Shown one piece after another: positions 26,635 through 40,300 of a DNA stretch of 64,000 bases. Numbering within the stretch: the first letter of the stretch is position 1; the number at the start of each line of letters is the position of its first letter. The translations under genes were made by a program, and so were the position numbers. The notes under the pieces are model-generated. The model was not told where the DNA came from. It did no database searches and was given only the letters and a program-made list of their open reading frames with translations. Source of the DNA: Muricea muricata (lineage: Eukaryota; Cnidaria; Anthozoa; Malacalcyonacea; Plexauridae); the NCBI GenBank assembly GCA_963855995.1, contig OY979722.1, positions 6,604,001 through 6,668,000 of the forward strand, given 5' to 3'.

Positions 26635-28994
26635 AAGTTCAGATGGCAGAATTACCCGATAGGATTTTAATCACTGTAGCAAAGTGCCGTGTACGCACGC
26701 ATCATAATGCATTGCGCTCCAGCACGGTAAGCCACCAAACAGTGGGGCTCGCCCCAATAAATTTAATTCTAAACGTTTCCAATAACTCTAACGCACTTGT
26801 CCTGTAGCCCGTGGTAGAATATAGTAAGAATAGAATATATTTATGAGAATATTGTTCAGTGATACTCGCGAATATCAATATACTATAGCATAAACTTTAT
26901 AAATTTGAATAAGTTTCTTCAGAAACCTTGTTTGGATAAACAGTAGGTTTTGTTTCAGGCGTTTCGAAATAAACGCTCAGCAGGCTGGCAGGACGTTGTG
27001 TTTCTGAAGACTGCTGATAATTCCATAGCGTTTGTTTCCCCAAGGACGATGCGGGTCTGGCGGCGCTTGAAGTTTGAAGGCTCCGATCTGTAAGATGCCG
27101 AACGAGACAACTTTTTGCTCGAGCTAGTAGAGCTCTCAAACTTACGCTTGTTTTTCCGTACAGACATTCGTTTGATCCACGCGATATTTCGAACATTCTG
27201 CGATAATTCACCACCAAACAGCCATGGATAAACAGTACTAGGTTTTGTTCCAGGCGTTTCGAAATAAGCCACGGACGTTTAGCTTTTTATTTATATGCAC
27301 AGCTGGTAAAATATTGTGTGTTGAACAAAAAAAAATTCAATATACTGCAAAAATGATAGATATCTTCTATTTCTATCAATTCAACCCAGGCCAGGGTTAG
27401 CGCCAAGCAACTTTGAACAACCCGCCCTCAAGTTTAACATACACGATACGCCTGTAAAATTCGAATTAAAAATTATTCATAGTTCTTTTCAGTGTTTCGC
27501 TTCGACACCGTGTCCCTGCGACTTGTTCGTTGTAGATGCACGCGTATTGTGCTGTTTATAAACGAAAAATACACAAACGTTTCGCTTTAGATCGGTCAAG
27601 CCGGCAGGAATTTGGCCTCAACACTATATATTTTCAATACCACAGATATTAAGTATCGCACACATGGAAAGGTATACCTTTCCTGAATGTATACCTTTAG
27701 GGATACCGCCAAGAACATGCATAAACTTATTAAATGTAGATATATGCCCTTTGCGCCGTAGCTTAGTTAGTTGCTACGTATTACACTACAGGATTTATGC
27801 ATTGCAATAAATAGAGTAAATAACTTATGAAGGTTAAAAGGTACGTCATATAACTCGTATTCCAAGAACGCGCACATTCAGTTCCAAGAAGAAGCTAAAA
27901 TTGTTCATGATATCTAAATGTAAATTTATCAGGATTTCATTCAAACTTGGTAAATACAAAATTATACACGTCAAACGATATTTTAATACATATATATGCT
28001 TTTAAAAAAGCATTCAAACAAATGTATATACTGTTAAGGTTTCGCTTTCGATTTTGTGCCTAACATGCATTGTTTGAACGGCATTGCCGTGCGCGTAAAC
28101 GAAAGTGGACGACGCTAAACGCATTTTAATTGCTGTTTCGGTACACGCGATAAAGTGATAAAAACTGCTGAATGCTGCCATCCAGATCTGCCAGAAACTA
28201 TAACTGTTTCACGATACAAAGATTCTAAACATTATTGTAAATTGTTCTGTTTGAAGGTGTGGTTTATTTTGCCGATTATAAAACGATGAAGCATTCAGTA
28301 AAAAATATCGTTTAAAAACGTGTAATACTTAGGATGTAATACTTAGGATGTTTCACACAAACAACGTTCTAACTTTTACCTACAACTTCGTGCGAAAAAA
28401 GCAAAACTGTCGTAAATGACGTGAGATATAGACATGTGTTTACTCACTTTAAATCGATGTTAAATCGCTACGATCAGTTTGGGCAATGCCGGTTCGGCGA
28501 CGAGATTTGTGCGATGTGGTGCGATATATGGATCCAAAGCTTAAACCTTATTTATATTACTTCTCTACCATAAACATATAGTGATGTATATACATTTCTT
28601 ACCGTTGACTTGTTGATCTTGCTGCTATGTTCTGATTCCAAAAAGTAACCTGCCCTACAGTCTGCAACACTGAAGTCACTGAACGTTGTAATATTAAGAA
28701 GCTTCGTAAATTCTGCACGCTCATTGGCTGAGAGCCGTGTTGATATATGATAAAAATCTTCCTTGTAACATGAACTCACAAAGAATGTTTTGTTTAGCAC
28801 TCGAGTGTGCGAAAATTCAACAGTTGTGCTTTACAGTAACATTCAATATTTTGTGTGAAACTGCTGCATGCATGATGTCAGTCTCTTTTACAGAACTAGA
28901 ACTTCTAAAACTTTGCACTATCCTTGAATCCGTAGTTCACTTATTGTATTTGTATTGTATTTGCGAGTGGGCATGCATGTGGCCGCGTTTACAT
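26635..28994. other. intergenic stretch, two uncertain coding scraps
   Basis: Mostly AT-rich with no clear gene. A minus-strand open frame at 26955-27272 is Ser/Lys/Arg-rich and has a repeated FETPGTKP/FETPETKP-like end; the matching DNA (TTCAGGCGTTTCGAAATAA type) occurs at about 26946-26970 and 27243-27267. Another minus-strand open stretch at 28603-28800 ends at a good GTAAGA donor but matches no family I know. Both could be exons or chance. Confidence 0.3.
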
Positions 28995-29697
28995 ATAGTC
29001 CGGCAGATAGGTGTACCAAAAAGCATGTTTACTAACCATATCGAGGGATACTTTCGTTTTGGTTTTATCTTGTTCCTTCAAGGTTAGTAAGTATATTTCT
29101 GAATGTTGGCCGCGTTGGAATTTCTTGTGGGCTCTTGCCGACACGTTTTTCAACGATATTACTATAAAACTGTATTACTGTCAAAAAAGGTGATATTTCA
29201 AGCTCAATTTTAAAAAAAAATGCTAATTTGCATCAACAGAAAGCTCGTAAAAAACTAAACATAAGACATTTAAATGGCCACCCTAATTTTTCCAATTCTT
29301 AGTGAGTTATCAGCCTTTGAAAGCATATTTTTATACTAGTGCCCAGGTTTTTTGCGCGATTTTAATATTTTTTCGTAGTTTGAAGGATCAATAATTTGAA
29401 AACCGCTTGAAAAATAGAGGTAGCCATTTAAATTCCTCATATTTAGTTTTTTTACGAGCTTTCTGTTGATGCAAGTTATTTTTTTGAAAATTGAAGTTGA
29501 AATATCACCTTTTTTGACAGTAATATAGTTTTATAGTAATATCGTAGAAAAACGTGTTGGCAAGAGCCCACAAGAAGTATCAACGCGGCCAACATTCAGA
29601 AATCTACTTACTACCCTAAACAAGATAAAACCAAAATGGAATTGCCCCTCGATATGGTAATATATATCAGCCTCTAGCTCCCGGACTAATATATAGC
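28995..29697. repeat. palindromic MITE-like element
   Basis: Arms of about 280 bp (28995-29282 and 29422-29697) mirror each other around a 139-bp centre. Shared landmarks are ACCATATCGAGGG, AACATTCAGAAAT and ACGAGCTTTCTGTTGATGCA. The outermost bases read TAGTCCGG. Open frames at 29011-29193 and 29531-29836 run through the arms and are not genes. Confidence 0.75.
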
Positions 29698-29723
29698 AAA
29701 TCTGCCTGTGTTTAGTCTGTTGA

Positions 29724-29951
29724 GGCCGAGACAGGCCGGACGCGATTTGACAAAGCGACGCGAATTTTCCATTTTCATCGTCCTTTAGCTTTGATCCTTT
29801 GCTATTTTTCTCCAATCTTCGGAAGGACTTTAGCAATTTAAGCTATTTAGTGCACATATCTAGCCACATTACGTTCCTATGATGGTTTATTTGCTTTCAA
29901 AAATCGAAAAATCGCGTCGCGTTGGTAAATCTCGTCCTGTCTGTGTGGACC
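29724..29951. mobile_element. MITE of the GAGACAG family, copy 1
   Basis: Inverted ends GGCCGAGACAGGCCGGACGC and GTCCTGTCTGTGTGGACC with inner GCGACGCGA / TCGCGTCGC blocks. It is flanked by TTGA and TTTA, altered forms of TTAA. Two more copies lie at 59169-59556. Confidence 0.7.
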
Positions 29952-31323
29952 TTTAGTGAAATAGATGCGAACCAAGCAAGGTTAAAATCGTGTATTCGAA
30001 AGGCAGAGCCAGAGGTTTTTCATTTTTAACAGTAAAATTTGATGGTTAATGCGCGTCAAACGCTTTTGGAAAATCTAGCGAAACATATTTTTTAGCCTTT
30101 TATCGCACAACTGAACAAGTAATCCAAGTAGAATACATAAAAAAGCGCAACCTCGGAATTTCTAAGGAGATTTCTACTTTGTTCTTTACACAGAAAATGT
30201 TTTTTGGTCCCTCGGGATTTACTTAATACACTACAAACGATGCTTTTTATACATGTATAAACTGTCAGTGACCAGTTATCAGTAATGTAGCTCATATCCT
30301 TTTGGGAAAACTGTGTACTGCGTAGACTATAACGGTGCTGCTCAATTATGTTTCAGTCGAGGTTTCAGTTTGACTTAATTTTCAGCTGTCCAAACAAAAC
30401 AAAATTTTCCACATTTTACCATGTTTTGCAGCCAAATTTCACTATTTTACTAAATTTAGGATGCTCTTTGTAGCTGTGGTAATAAAAATTCCTAAGTAAA
30501 ACGTTTGTCCAGAAAGGGAATCATCCATTGCATGCTCAGATTGCATGAAATATGATTAACAAGCAAGTTTAATCATCATTGCTTTTGTTTTTTTTGTATT
30601 TTGTTGCTTGGGGGGGGGGGGGGCGTGTCACTGGACCGCCCCTTCCCCAAAATAAGACACAATCAGATTTCAAACTAGATCTGCCCCTGAGACATTTTTT
30701 AGAAAAGGTTCGTTTGAGATTACAATATATAATTTGTTATTTTAATCTTATAGTTCTATTGTTTTTTATTGTCCTGATGAGCCACTCACAGCAGCTGTTC
30801 GTATAGATAGGTGGCGACCCCCATTTTTCCAGAACCAACACCATCCTCACCTGCGCACAGGCATTGCTCAGGTACGAGATTAAGCCTGGATAGATCATCT
30901 ATATATTGCTTGGTTTTGAAGCCGGTAGTACGTCAAATTCTTAGACCTTCAGCCATGTTGGATGTCCTCACTTTAGCAGCGAATGCTATAGATTTCTATT
31001 ATAGAACGTCAGCCCAGACCATCTAAATGCCTTTTAATTTATGCCTTTCGATAGTTTGGGTGGGAAGAGGAGAGGCGAACAAAGTAGAGGCACTATATAA
31101 ATGACTTTAAAACTATAGTATTTCGTATAATTTCAGTAACTTTGCTATCAACAAAACCAGAAACAGCAGTACCAAAATACGACAGAATAGCTAAAAGAGC
31201 CGCTTTCCGAAAGGTTCAATTGAAAGATTCCTTCATTTACACATGTACGCCCATGTTGGTTCAAAACATACCAAAACAAACTTTAAATTTCATAGATGAG
31301 TCTCAGATAATCTGATATTCGGC
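29952..31323. other. region downstream of ENTR1, no gene seen
   Basis: AT-rich, with a G13 run at 30611-30623 followed by GCGTGTCACTGGACCGCCCC, which resembles one end of a MITE without its partner. The 3' UTR of ENTR1 should lie within about 31323 leftward; no confident poly(A) signal was picked. Confidence 0.35.
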
Positions 31324-34300
31324 TCAATCTTTTTTGTCATCTTCATGTAGGATTGTGAATTTATCGATTGTAGTTACAAATTGAGATGCAAGTTTCAGTG
31401 ATTCTGCCCCAGAATACAATTGCCTGAAACAAAAAAAAACAATGAGGAAAAAGTCATTATCAGCAGTTCAGTGTAATAGAAGCGAACGTATAAAGGTTGC
31501 ATCAAAAAAGTTTACAGTTGGAAAATATTCACTAAATTTTCAGTTAACCCATGCAAGCCGTTTAACAGGCTCTGGCACATGTATTACTGAAATGACTTTA
31601 ATTATATTTTTGTTGGAGTGGGAAATGTGTTAAAAAAAGCCATTTTAGAAAAAGCATTCGCCCAAAAATCAATCATTCAACAAGATATTTGAATTAATTC
31701 AATCAAATATATAGTTTGTAAAAGCTATCAAAGATTCCAACAAATTGTTACGAGTCTCCAAACAAGCATCATCGTGTAGTGTCTGGGTCTTGTATACGAG
31801 TTCGCATGCATTTCATTTAGGACAGATATTCAATAACCACGACGGTCAATAAAATAATGGCCGAAGTACCAATCAAATGGGCGAAACATTCCGAAACTGA
31901 CCACATCCAAAAAAACGCTGTCGCCAAAGTGCTATATACCAAACCATTGAACAAAAAGTTTTGGCCATTCCAATGTGCTTATATAGTTTAGAGGGATGTG
32001 TGAAATGCCTAGCACTGATTCTTCGAAGAAAATGTCCATGGCATATACTCATGACTGAAATGTCAGTTTCTACCTTACAACTTCGGATAAACGTCAGCGA
32101 ACCCACATTACCATTTTTCTTAAATCTTTTGAACACAAATATCATTGGATTTATTTAATGTTCCACCAAATGCAAAGGTAATATCATTGTGAAAAAGTAC
32201 TTGGAAGCTACTGTAATGTTTAACTTCAACTTATGTAACAGGTATTACCATTATAATTTGGCATCTTATGCAAAACCGGAGTACCTGGAGAAAAACTTTC
32301 GAATCACAAGAGAGATCAACCGCGAGAACTCAACTCACATGAAATACCAAACGTACACCTGACTTGGTTTCACAGTGGTGAGAGGCACCACGCGCTAACC
32401 GCTTTTCGAATGCATACCTGAAGCAATTAAATAAATTTAACTGAATGGTGCGACTCAAGGTTGAATGCATGTTCGTTGGATTTCGTCTATGATCTGGCTG
32501 CAAAGAACTTTACTAGCCGTATAGTGTTTCTCCTTGTGTTGTTGGTATGAGTGTCTATATATACAAAATGTAATTTCCTTCGAATCTTAAACACATGTTA
32601 CCACTAACAATATTGACCGAAAACGTCACTATTCGCTGACAGGTCACACTTGTGGGTATTATAAGTAAAATGTAATAAGGTTATACTCCAAATAATACTT
32701 CTAGTGTGTTTCTCGCATGCCTGTATATTTGGATTTCTTGCAGGTAGCCGACAAAAAAATTGCAGTTAGCCCTCTGTGGTTCAAAATTTATCCACTTTGC
32801 TTGAATTAGTCAAACCACACAGCACTTGTCAGTTGCGACCAAGGATCTCAGTTATTTTCAGGCACTTGCAGGTAGTGCCGCTACCTATGATCCCATAGGT
32901 TCTTACTCGAGTATTACTCAACGAATGCGTGTGTAACCCAAGATGTGGCAGCCATTTTCCGAAAAATGGCAGATTTTGTAATACAGGACGTTTCAAAACA
33001 ACTGCAAACCATTATTTGGAGGGATTTACCATTTACGTGCGCAGTTTGACTATTTATTACGGTATTTTCACATCTCGGGAGCAATATACACGTTGCACTG
33101 TCATAGTCAGTGAAGTGCTAATTAACCGTGGCTGTTATGCACAGCTGGGTTCGCAGCGTTTTTGAGACACCGTTATATTTGTCGTTGGCAAAAAAACTGA
33201 AGCGATACAGAATGCAAGAATATAATAACGTTTGTAACATCCATGTAACACTGGTACAAAACTTTGTTCCAAGTTCAGAATATTATAATGTTGAACGAAT
33301 AAAGTCAGTGCTATCACAGACGTCCAAAATCGATAGTTTTCTTCGCAAACCGGATAGGTACAAGTACCCATATGCGCATCTTTTAAATAAATGAGACTAA
33401 TAAAACATCACCTCAACGATTCCTCTGCCTTTTTAGCGGTAGCTTGAAGATCATGAGACACTGATAAAGCCTGCTCTTTGATGTTCAATATAGAATTGTG
33501 GTGTTTAGCAACCAGTTCATCGTAGAGATCTTTGCTAACAGAATGACTCTGGAATAAAATCATTTATCTTATTAATGCACAACAAAATTTTCAATTAAAT
33601 GACAATAATTCTGCTATGATATGATAAATGAATTATTAAACACTGAGGCACTACTCGTGATTTTTGAAAAAATTGCACGCTACCTGGCAGCTTGTGCAAT
33701 TTAGGTAAATTTTTCAAACACACTCATACAACATTAAATGCGCTCCATTGTGTAATTACTCACCGGGTGCCCCAAAAAAGTACTACTCTTTGATTTCATA
33801 GAACAGAAAAAATAGGATAGTTCATACAGCCAACCAAATTGCATCGTATTCGGGAATTTTGATACATTACACTAAGGTAAGTTTTAATTGAATATTTACT
33901 AAAATATCGAAATTTCAATTCGAACAAGTATTTTCGACAATGCTAAAACTTTGTAAAAAATGCCTTTTAGGTCAATCTCAGTACTCTCGTGATTATTGTG
34001 TTGATTAAAAAATCCAAGCAATTTTCATTGAATTTCTAAATTACGTTAATTTTTCAAATAACAATAAACAATTTGAAAAACGTTTTGCACTACTCACTTT
34101 AACATTCTCAAAAACAAATATTAGATTTAAAATGATAATACCTCAACTGAGATTGCCTCAAAATCTTATTGTAACACATCAAAATCTAAGTTAGCTCCCG
34201 CTGAATAACATGTGATTCATTTAGCTGTAATAGCTGTCCTAGTTTTTCTGTTAGATTACTTCAACGAGGAGTACGTAATTTTTCTGGCCCGAACGGTATA

Positions 34301-37300
34301 CTATTCCTTTTAAGACACCCTGAGAGTATAGTTTATGCTTAGCAGAAAACCCTTAAAGTAATCATAAAACATTTGTGATTAAGCCGCTGTCTGAATCAAG
34401 CTGCAGTAGATGATAAAAAATAATAAAATAAATAAATACAAAATAAAACATTACCTTTAGCATTGCGTTTTCTTCTTTTAATTTAATATTCAACGCCTCT
34501 ATTTGTGCAGCTCGTTGCTAAAAAAAGAATTCGCCAGTTTAGAAAATCTGACATTAATTTCAAGCAAACATAGTCAAATATATTTATGTTTTCTGATACG
34601 CCTCAGGATTTTTGAAAGGAGATTCTTACAGTAGTGAGTTCCAAATTTTTCTCAACCATATGAACCATTTTCTCTAAAGCAACGGTTTCTTCGTTCTCTT
34701 TTTGCTGCATTTCTTTCAATTTCTTCATGAGAGAATCTGCTCTGCGAAACGTACAAACTGTTATACTGCGAGTAACTAATGGTTAAAGTGCGACGGCGTG
34801 TGGGACTCACGTCATACATTCAGACTATATAATCGCACATTATTTTAGACGCCTGCCTACGCGTACACTCCGTCTGTCAAGACGATGATGGGTACGAGGT
34901 GGTTTTTCGTAAAGAAAACTTACATGGCCACAGCGTTACAACGCTCTGATAAACTGAGATGGAATGACGCCTATGCTACAGAATTACAACAAAGCGTACA
35001 GTAGATATCAAAACAGAAACAACTAGATATAAAGGCGAGAAGTTTTAATCAGCGCAGGTAGAGAGTCACGAAAATTAATATAAAGATACAAAAAAGATGA
35101 CAAAAGAAGAGCGACCTTAGAAAAGTTCTCGGCAACGGAACACTGGAGTACCAGCCCGACAATGACGGAAACAACGGAGTTAGAAAGCGAAGAATAATGT
35201 AAAATAAAAAAGGTAGAGTAGGACGCAAAATTTTAATAAGGTATGTACTGCAGTCTGGGAAAATCCTATTTATATTTAAGACCAAAAATGTGTCAGCAAA
35301 TATTTGAAGTCATGCTGCTTTGAAATTCCTATGTTTGAGTTAATGAGCATATGGAACCTCGTGTTTACCTTGCAGTTTCAAGTTCCTTCGACTTTTGTAA
35401 ATCTTTAAGCTGTCTTTTTAATCGCTCATTCTCTTCCTTTAACTAAATGAAAAGGAAGTCTAACTTAGGGGAAAAAGGGGAAATTTATGTGCTGCTATTA
35501 GGACGTATAAGTACACATATACGAGGCACAGAATGCTAACGTATGCCTATAGAGGAATCCAAGGTAGCATTGCAACCGGACAAAAATGCATCAGAAATGA
35601 CCTGAGTCAACCAGCTACTGTACCCGACGAGAGCACGAAAACGTTCTGTCAGATAAGGCACGCAGTTGCAGTGACGAGGCTGAGAACATTTGAAACGTTA
35701 AGTACTGTAAGTAGATACTCTTCCAAAGTAAAACTATTCTTACAGTCGCGGTAATAGAAGCGTTCCGAAAATATTTGACCAATTCATTTGCTCAAGTTTA
35801 GGAGTTACTCTGATCAGTTCCTCTTAATCTTGAACAAGTTCCTTAGAAGATTCACAACTTCCTGATAATTGACCAACTAGAATGATATATCTTATTTGTG
35901 AGCATTCTGATTGATCAATATGGTCAATAAACAGAAAGTTGTGAACATTTCAACGAACTTTTAAAAATTTGAGGAAACACAGAAGGAACTGATCAGAGGA
36001 ATTGCTAAACTTGAGCAAATAAATTGGTCAAATATTTTCGGAACGCTTCTATTGCCGCGACTGTAACGTTGCCTTCGTCAACACAGGACTGGCACATTGT
36101 CCTTTTAGTAGTCTGGGGACGAATGTAGTACAGCAGATTGACGTTGTAGCAATGGTCAAGTGGAGTATAGCCCAGATGACGGCATGGAGTTAAGGTCTTG
36201 GATCAGGGGGCGTGAGAAGCATAGTTGTATTAAACCGCAGTAATAAAAGCTAGTTAAAACATCACCACACTCAAGCTCTCTCATATTTCGTCAAATCTCA
36301 CTCGTTCGATAATGCCAATTAGTATGAATTTCCAAGTGACGACTGATTTTCCTGCATTCTGTTTGGTAAAGATTCGCAGTCTCTGAAGTGATAGTCACTG
36401 GCCAGTGACTACATTCATATTAATCTGACACTGCAGAGAACAAAAAATTCGTTGTCTCGAGCGGGATTCGAACTCGCATCGAAGTGAATTTTTATAAAGT
36501 TTAGTTGATTATTAGAGACCTGGAAATTTATACTAAAACAATTAGTTGCCTCAGGCTCGGTGATTATAAGCCTATATTCACTGAGCCGAAATGTTAAACA
36601 TACAGTACAGTATAATAACACAACATACAGCATATAACAACAAACTGTACCTCTACAATTTCATCAGAGTTTGAAGCCTGCAAAGCAGTGAAATCATCTG
36701 GTGTATAATCATCTTTGACATCAGTTTCACTCTTGTTTGTTTGTACCGATTCCACTTCACAAATCTCATCGTCTACTATCTGAAAAAAATATATGCAAAA
36801 ATGATAAATTTACAGTGGTAGTTTGTTCGTAAAAAAACCACATCAAACATCGTAAAAGATAAACACGACCTTGAAAAAACATCAGTCCTTAACAGTTACC
36901 CCAAACATAAAAAGTCTGCAATCAAGTTGTTAATTACAAATTGGTTCAACATGTCTCTGTATAAAAAGACTTTGGGAGATATCGCTCCTAAAAATCAGGA
37001 AAGTGAAGCACCTGCTCGGAAGAGTAACTGTCGTTGGCTCGTTTGAATTTCATTTGAGCAATGGAAATGCGTCATTCTTTCACTCTTTAGTTATGTTTGT
37101 CTAGATTCAGTAATCAGGAACTCAGCGTGGTTTCGTTTGAGAAGGGCTGGGAATTCTAGTCAAAGAGTAGTCAGCGGGGCTTTAGTTTCGCAGTTTAATT
37201 TTTGCAGGCATTTGTAAATGAATTGTTCTCGTATCAAGGAGAATTTTATTACGTCTATAAGGGCCTGTTCATATGGGAAGAAGTTATCTCAGTTAGCGAG

Positions 37301-40300
37301 AAAATATTTCGACTCACGAAATAATTTTGTTCTGTTCATATGGGAAAAGTTATCCCGCTTACCGGGTAAAGTTTCTAGCTGTGACGTGTATACTGTGCAC
37401 ATTTGTCTGCATCGAAGTCTAAACCTTTGAATTCCATCTCGACTTTGTATGCCTGCAAAAAATCTATTAACTGTTCGACCATCTCATCACTCTATCGGAA
37501 ATTTTTCTCTTCTTGCATGCCTCGTCCAGTTTCGGGCAGAGTTTCTACGTCCACCATTTTGTAAAGTGTCAATTAACAAAAAGGTTGCTGACACGGCAGA
37601 AAGTTTTCCCGTTAAGCGGGAAAGTACTGGACAAGTTGCGTTCATATAGGACAGATATTTTCCCGTCTACCAAGATCTTGCCTGTCAACAAACAAGATCT
37701 CGGTTAGCGGGAAAACTTTTCGTCTCATATGAAGACGAGGTAACTTTTCATGCTATTTTCGTAAGAAGGCGAGATCTCGCTTGTAAGTCGAAATGTTTTC
37801 TCGCTAACCGGGAAAATTTCTTCCCATACGAACAGGCCCTAAGAAATGACCACCATGCGTGATTTCTGTACTGATTAAATGGTGCTTCATTTGATTGACG
37901 TGCTCAATCAAAAGTATACTTTCACAGTCGACATAGTATCATCCAGGGAACGTTCGTTCGTATCGATAACTACATCACTGCATATGGCAATTGTGCACAT
38001 GTTGCAAGAAATGTATCAACTTACAATTTACCAACTGGGGTATCTAATTTCGCGTGTGTAAATTTCTTACGGCGGACGTTTAGTGTAGGTCATTAGTCAT
38101 TTAGTATTTCAGAAAGTGAGCATGTTACGAAAAAGTTGTAATATCTTTTTTATCGATAAGCCAAAAAAGAAATATATTGCTATACATCTTTAAGTTTTAG
38201 AGATTACGGTTTGCAAAAGACCTATATACAGCTGTATACAGTGTTATAGATATTTTATATACTACTCATCACAGTCCTGTTAGTGACATGGAAATTAATC
38301 GATATTCCAATAAAGGATAAACCAGAGCCGATAATTATATTGCTATGCATTTATACAGTCATGTAGTAAGCAGTGCCTTTACATATGTAAACTTTTTGTG
38401 AAAGATTGTTAATTCTGCACGCTCCAGACAACCACCATCAACGCAATAATACCTCTATGAAGAATGATTTAGCAAGGTTTGTTAAGCAATAAGCAATTGG
38501 TGATATCGGCGACAAATATGACAGGTTAAAGACAACAGTTGTAGACAACACTTGTAGATCACAGTCGGAAAGATCAGTTTTAGCTGCAGCAACGCATTTT
38601 GTAGAGGGTTGCATGTTATATTTCCCAAAATTTTTGTCAATAATTTTTTCTCACCTTCAACACGCGACCTCCACTTTTCAAAGCTGCATCTTTTTTGACG
38701 AAATTCGTAAACGAAAAAGGGTTGTCATGTTCCACCAAATCATTTGATGAATGAAGCTGCTTTTCCTTCACATGCGAAGATCTCTTAGTTTCCTTTCCTT
38801 TAAAATACAATACAGATTTACATAAAAATAAAATATGATTGCTTGAACTGTAACTTGCAAGAAGTCGTAACACCAATATGAATGGGAATCTCTAATTTGG
38901 TCGGGGGCGGGGGGGGGGCAATCATTGGTTTCATTTACCTAAATACACTCATTGGTTTATGGATATTTAAGAAAAGTGAGAAATCTCTATTTTAAACCAT
39001 TTCAAAAATGCTTTTCGGTGACACATTTCCGACCTTAGTAAACACTGCATTCTAAATAATTTTGGTGCTAGAGGGTATTAAACGTCCTGGGTTAACAGAA
39101 AGTTTTCGCAAATTTTGCCCGCAATTTGGCAGATGGTTTGGAAACTCATTAAAACTACAATATAAGTCATTATCTATGTTATTGTTCCGGTTTATGCAGA
39201 AATAAGGTTCTTCATCGTCACGTGCGTATTGTATTCTTGCCTAACTAACCAATATCAGCATCTTAGGAAAGTTAGCCATCCGCGACTTGGACAACAGTGT
39301 AATTGAATAGTTGCTTTTGGTAGATTTGGCAAAAACACAATACACACGTGAAAATGAAGGACCACATTTTTTCATACACGTTGATCAACATACATACGTT
39401 ATATTGTTATTCTAATTTGTTTCCAAACCATCTACTCTATTATCTATGATTAAAATTCCTTATGCACCCTGTAGTACAGAGTGCCAGCTCTAAGGTTGCA
39501 GTTTCGAGTCCCAGTAAGACCTTCTCAAATTGACTCGAACCCAGTCCTCATTTGAAAAGAATACAAGTCCACCCTCTCCCGAATGTCGAAGGGGTTTTTC
39601 CTGGTACTGCGGTTACCTCGCTCAGGGAAAGTTTACAGGGTGAGTTAGGTGATATCAAACATCAATAATCGCGTAGATTGTTGCTAAGTACTTGGTCCCA
39701 TGCATGTTCATGATATATTCAGCACTGTTCGAGTGTTTGTTGATCTACCTCCGGAGTTTGTACACGTATTATAACACGCCAGTCTTCGTTTTATTTATTG
39801 AGTTTCATCAAATATATTCCAAATCTCCCGGCAGTAGCTGAAATAGTGTTGAATTGTAGCAATGCATGTACGAAGATGTAAGTAGTTTTATAATAACACA
39901 TCGACATCAAAAGTGGCCACGATTTTTGTCGGTATAGAAACTCTATCCATGTTATTTATTTTCAGATTAATGGTCACACCTAACGTTTTGCATTAAAAAC
40001 TCGCTTTATTGCTTACTTGAATTCTAATGTTCTATTTATTCTAACGTTTCACAATATTAATACATAAGGAACATAAAAATACTCGCGCAATAAGCGACAG
40101 CATCGTTTACCATCATGCATTTGATTTTAATTTACAAGAATGCGCCGCGGAAATCGAAAAGACGTGCACATGGCTTCCTTTCCAAAACGCGCATGAGATA
40201 AAGCGAGATGCAAACAGTTACTTTTTATAGAAATTTTTACTTCCCATGTTTCGTTGTCGAACTTTCTCAATTCTTCGAAAAAGCGATATAATCAACGTGA

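Noticed and set aside
27755..27800. A-box-like GTAGCTTAGTTAGTTG suggesting a tRNA
   Set aside because: No B box at the right distance and no cloverleaf.
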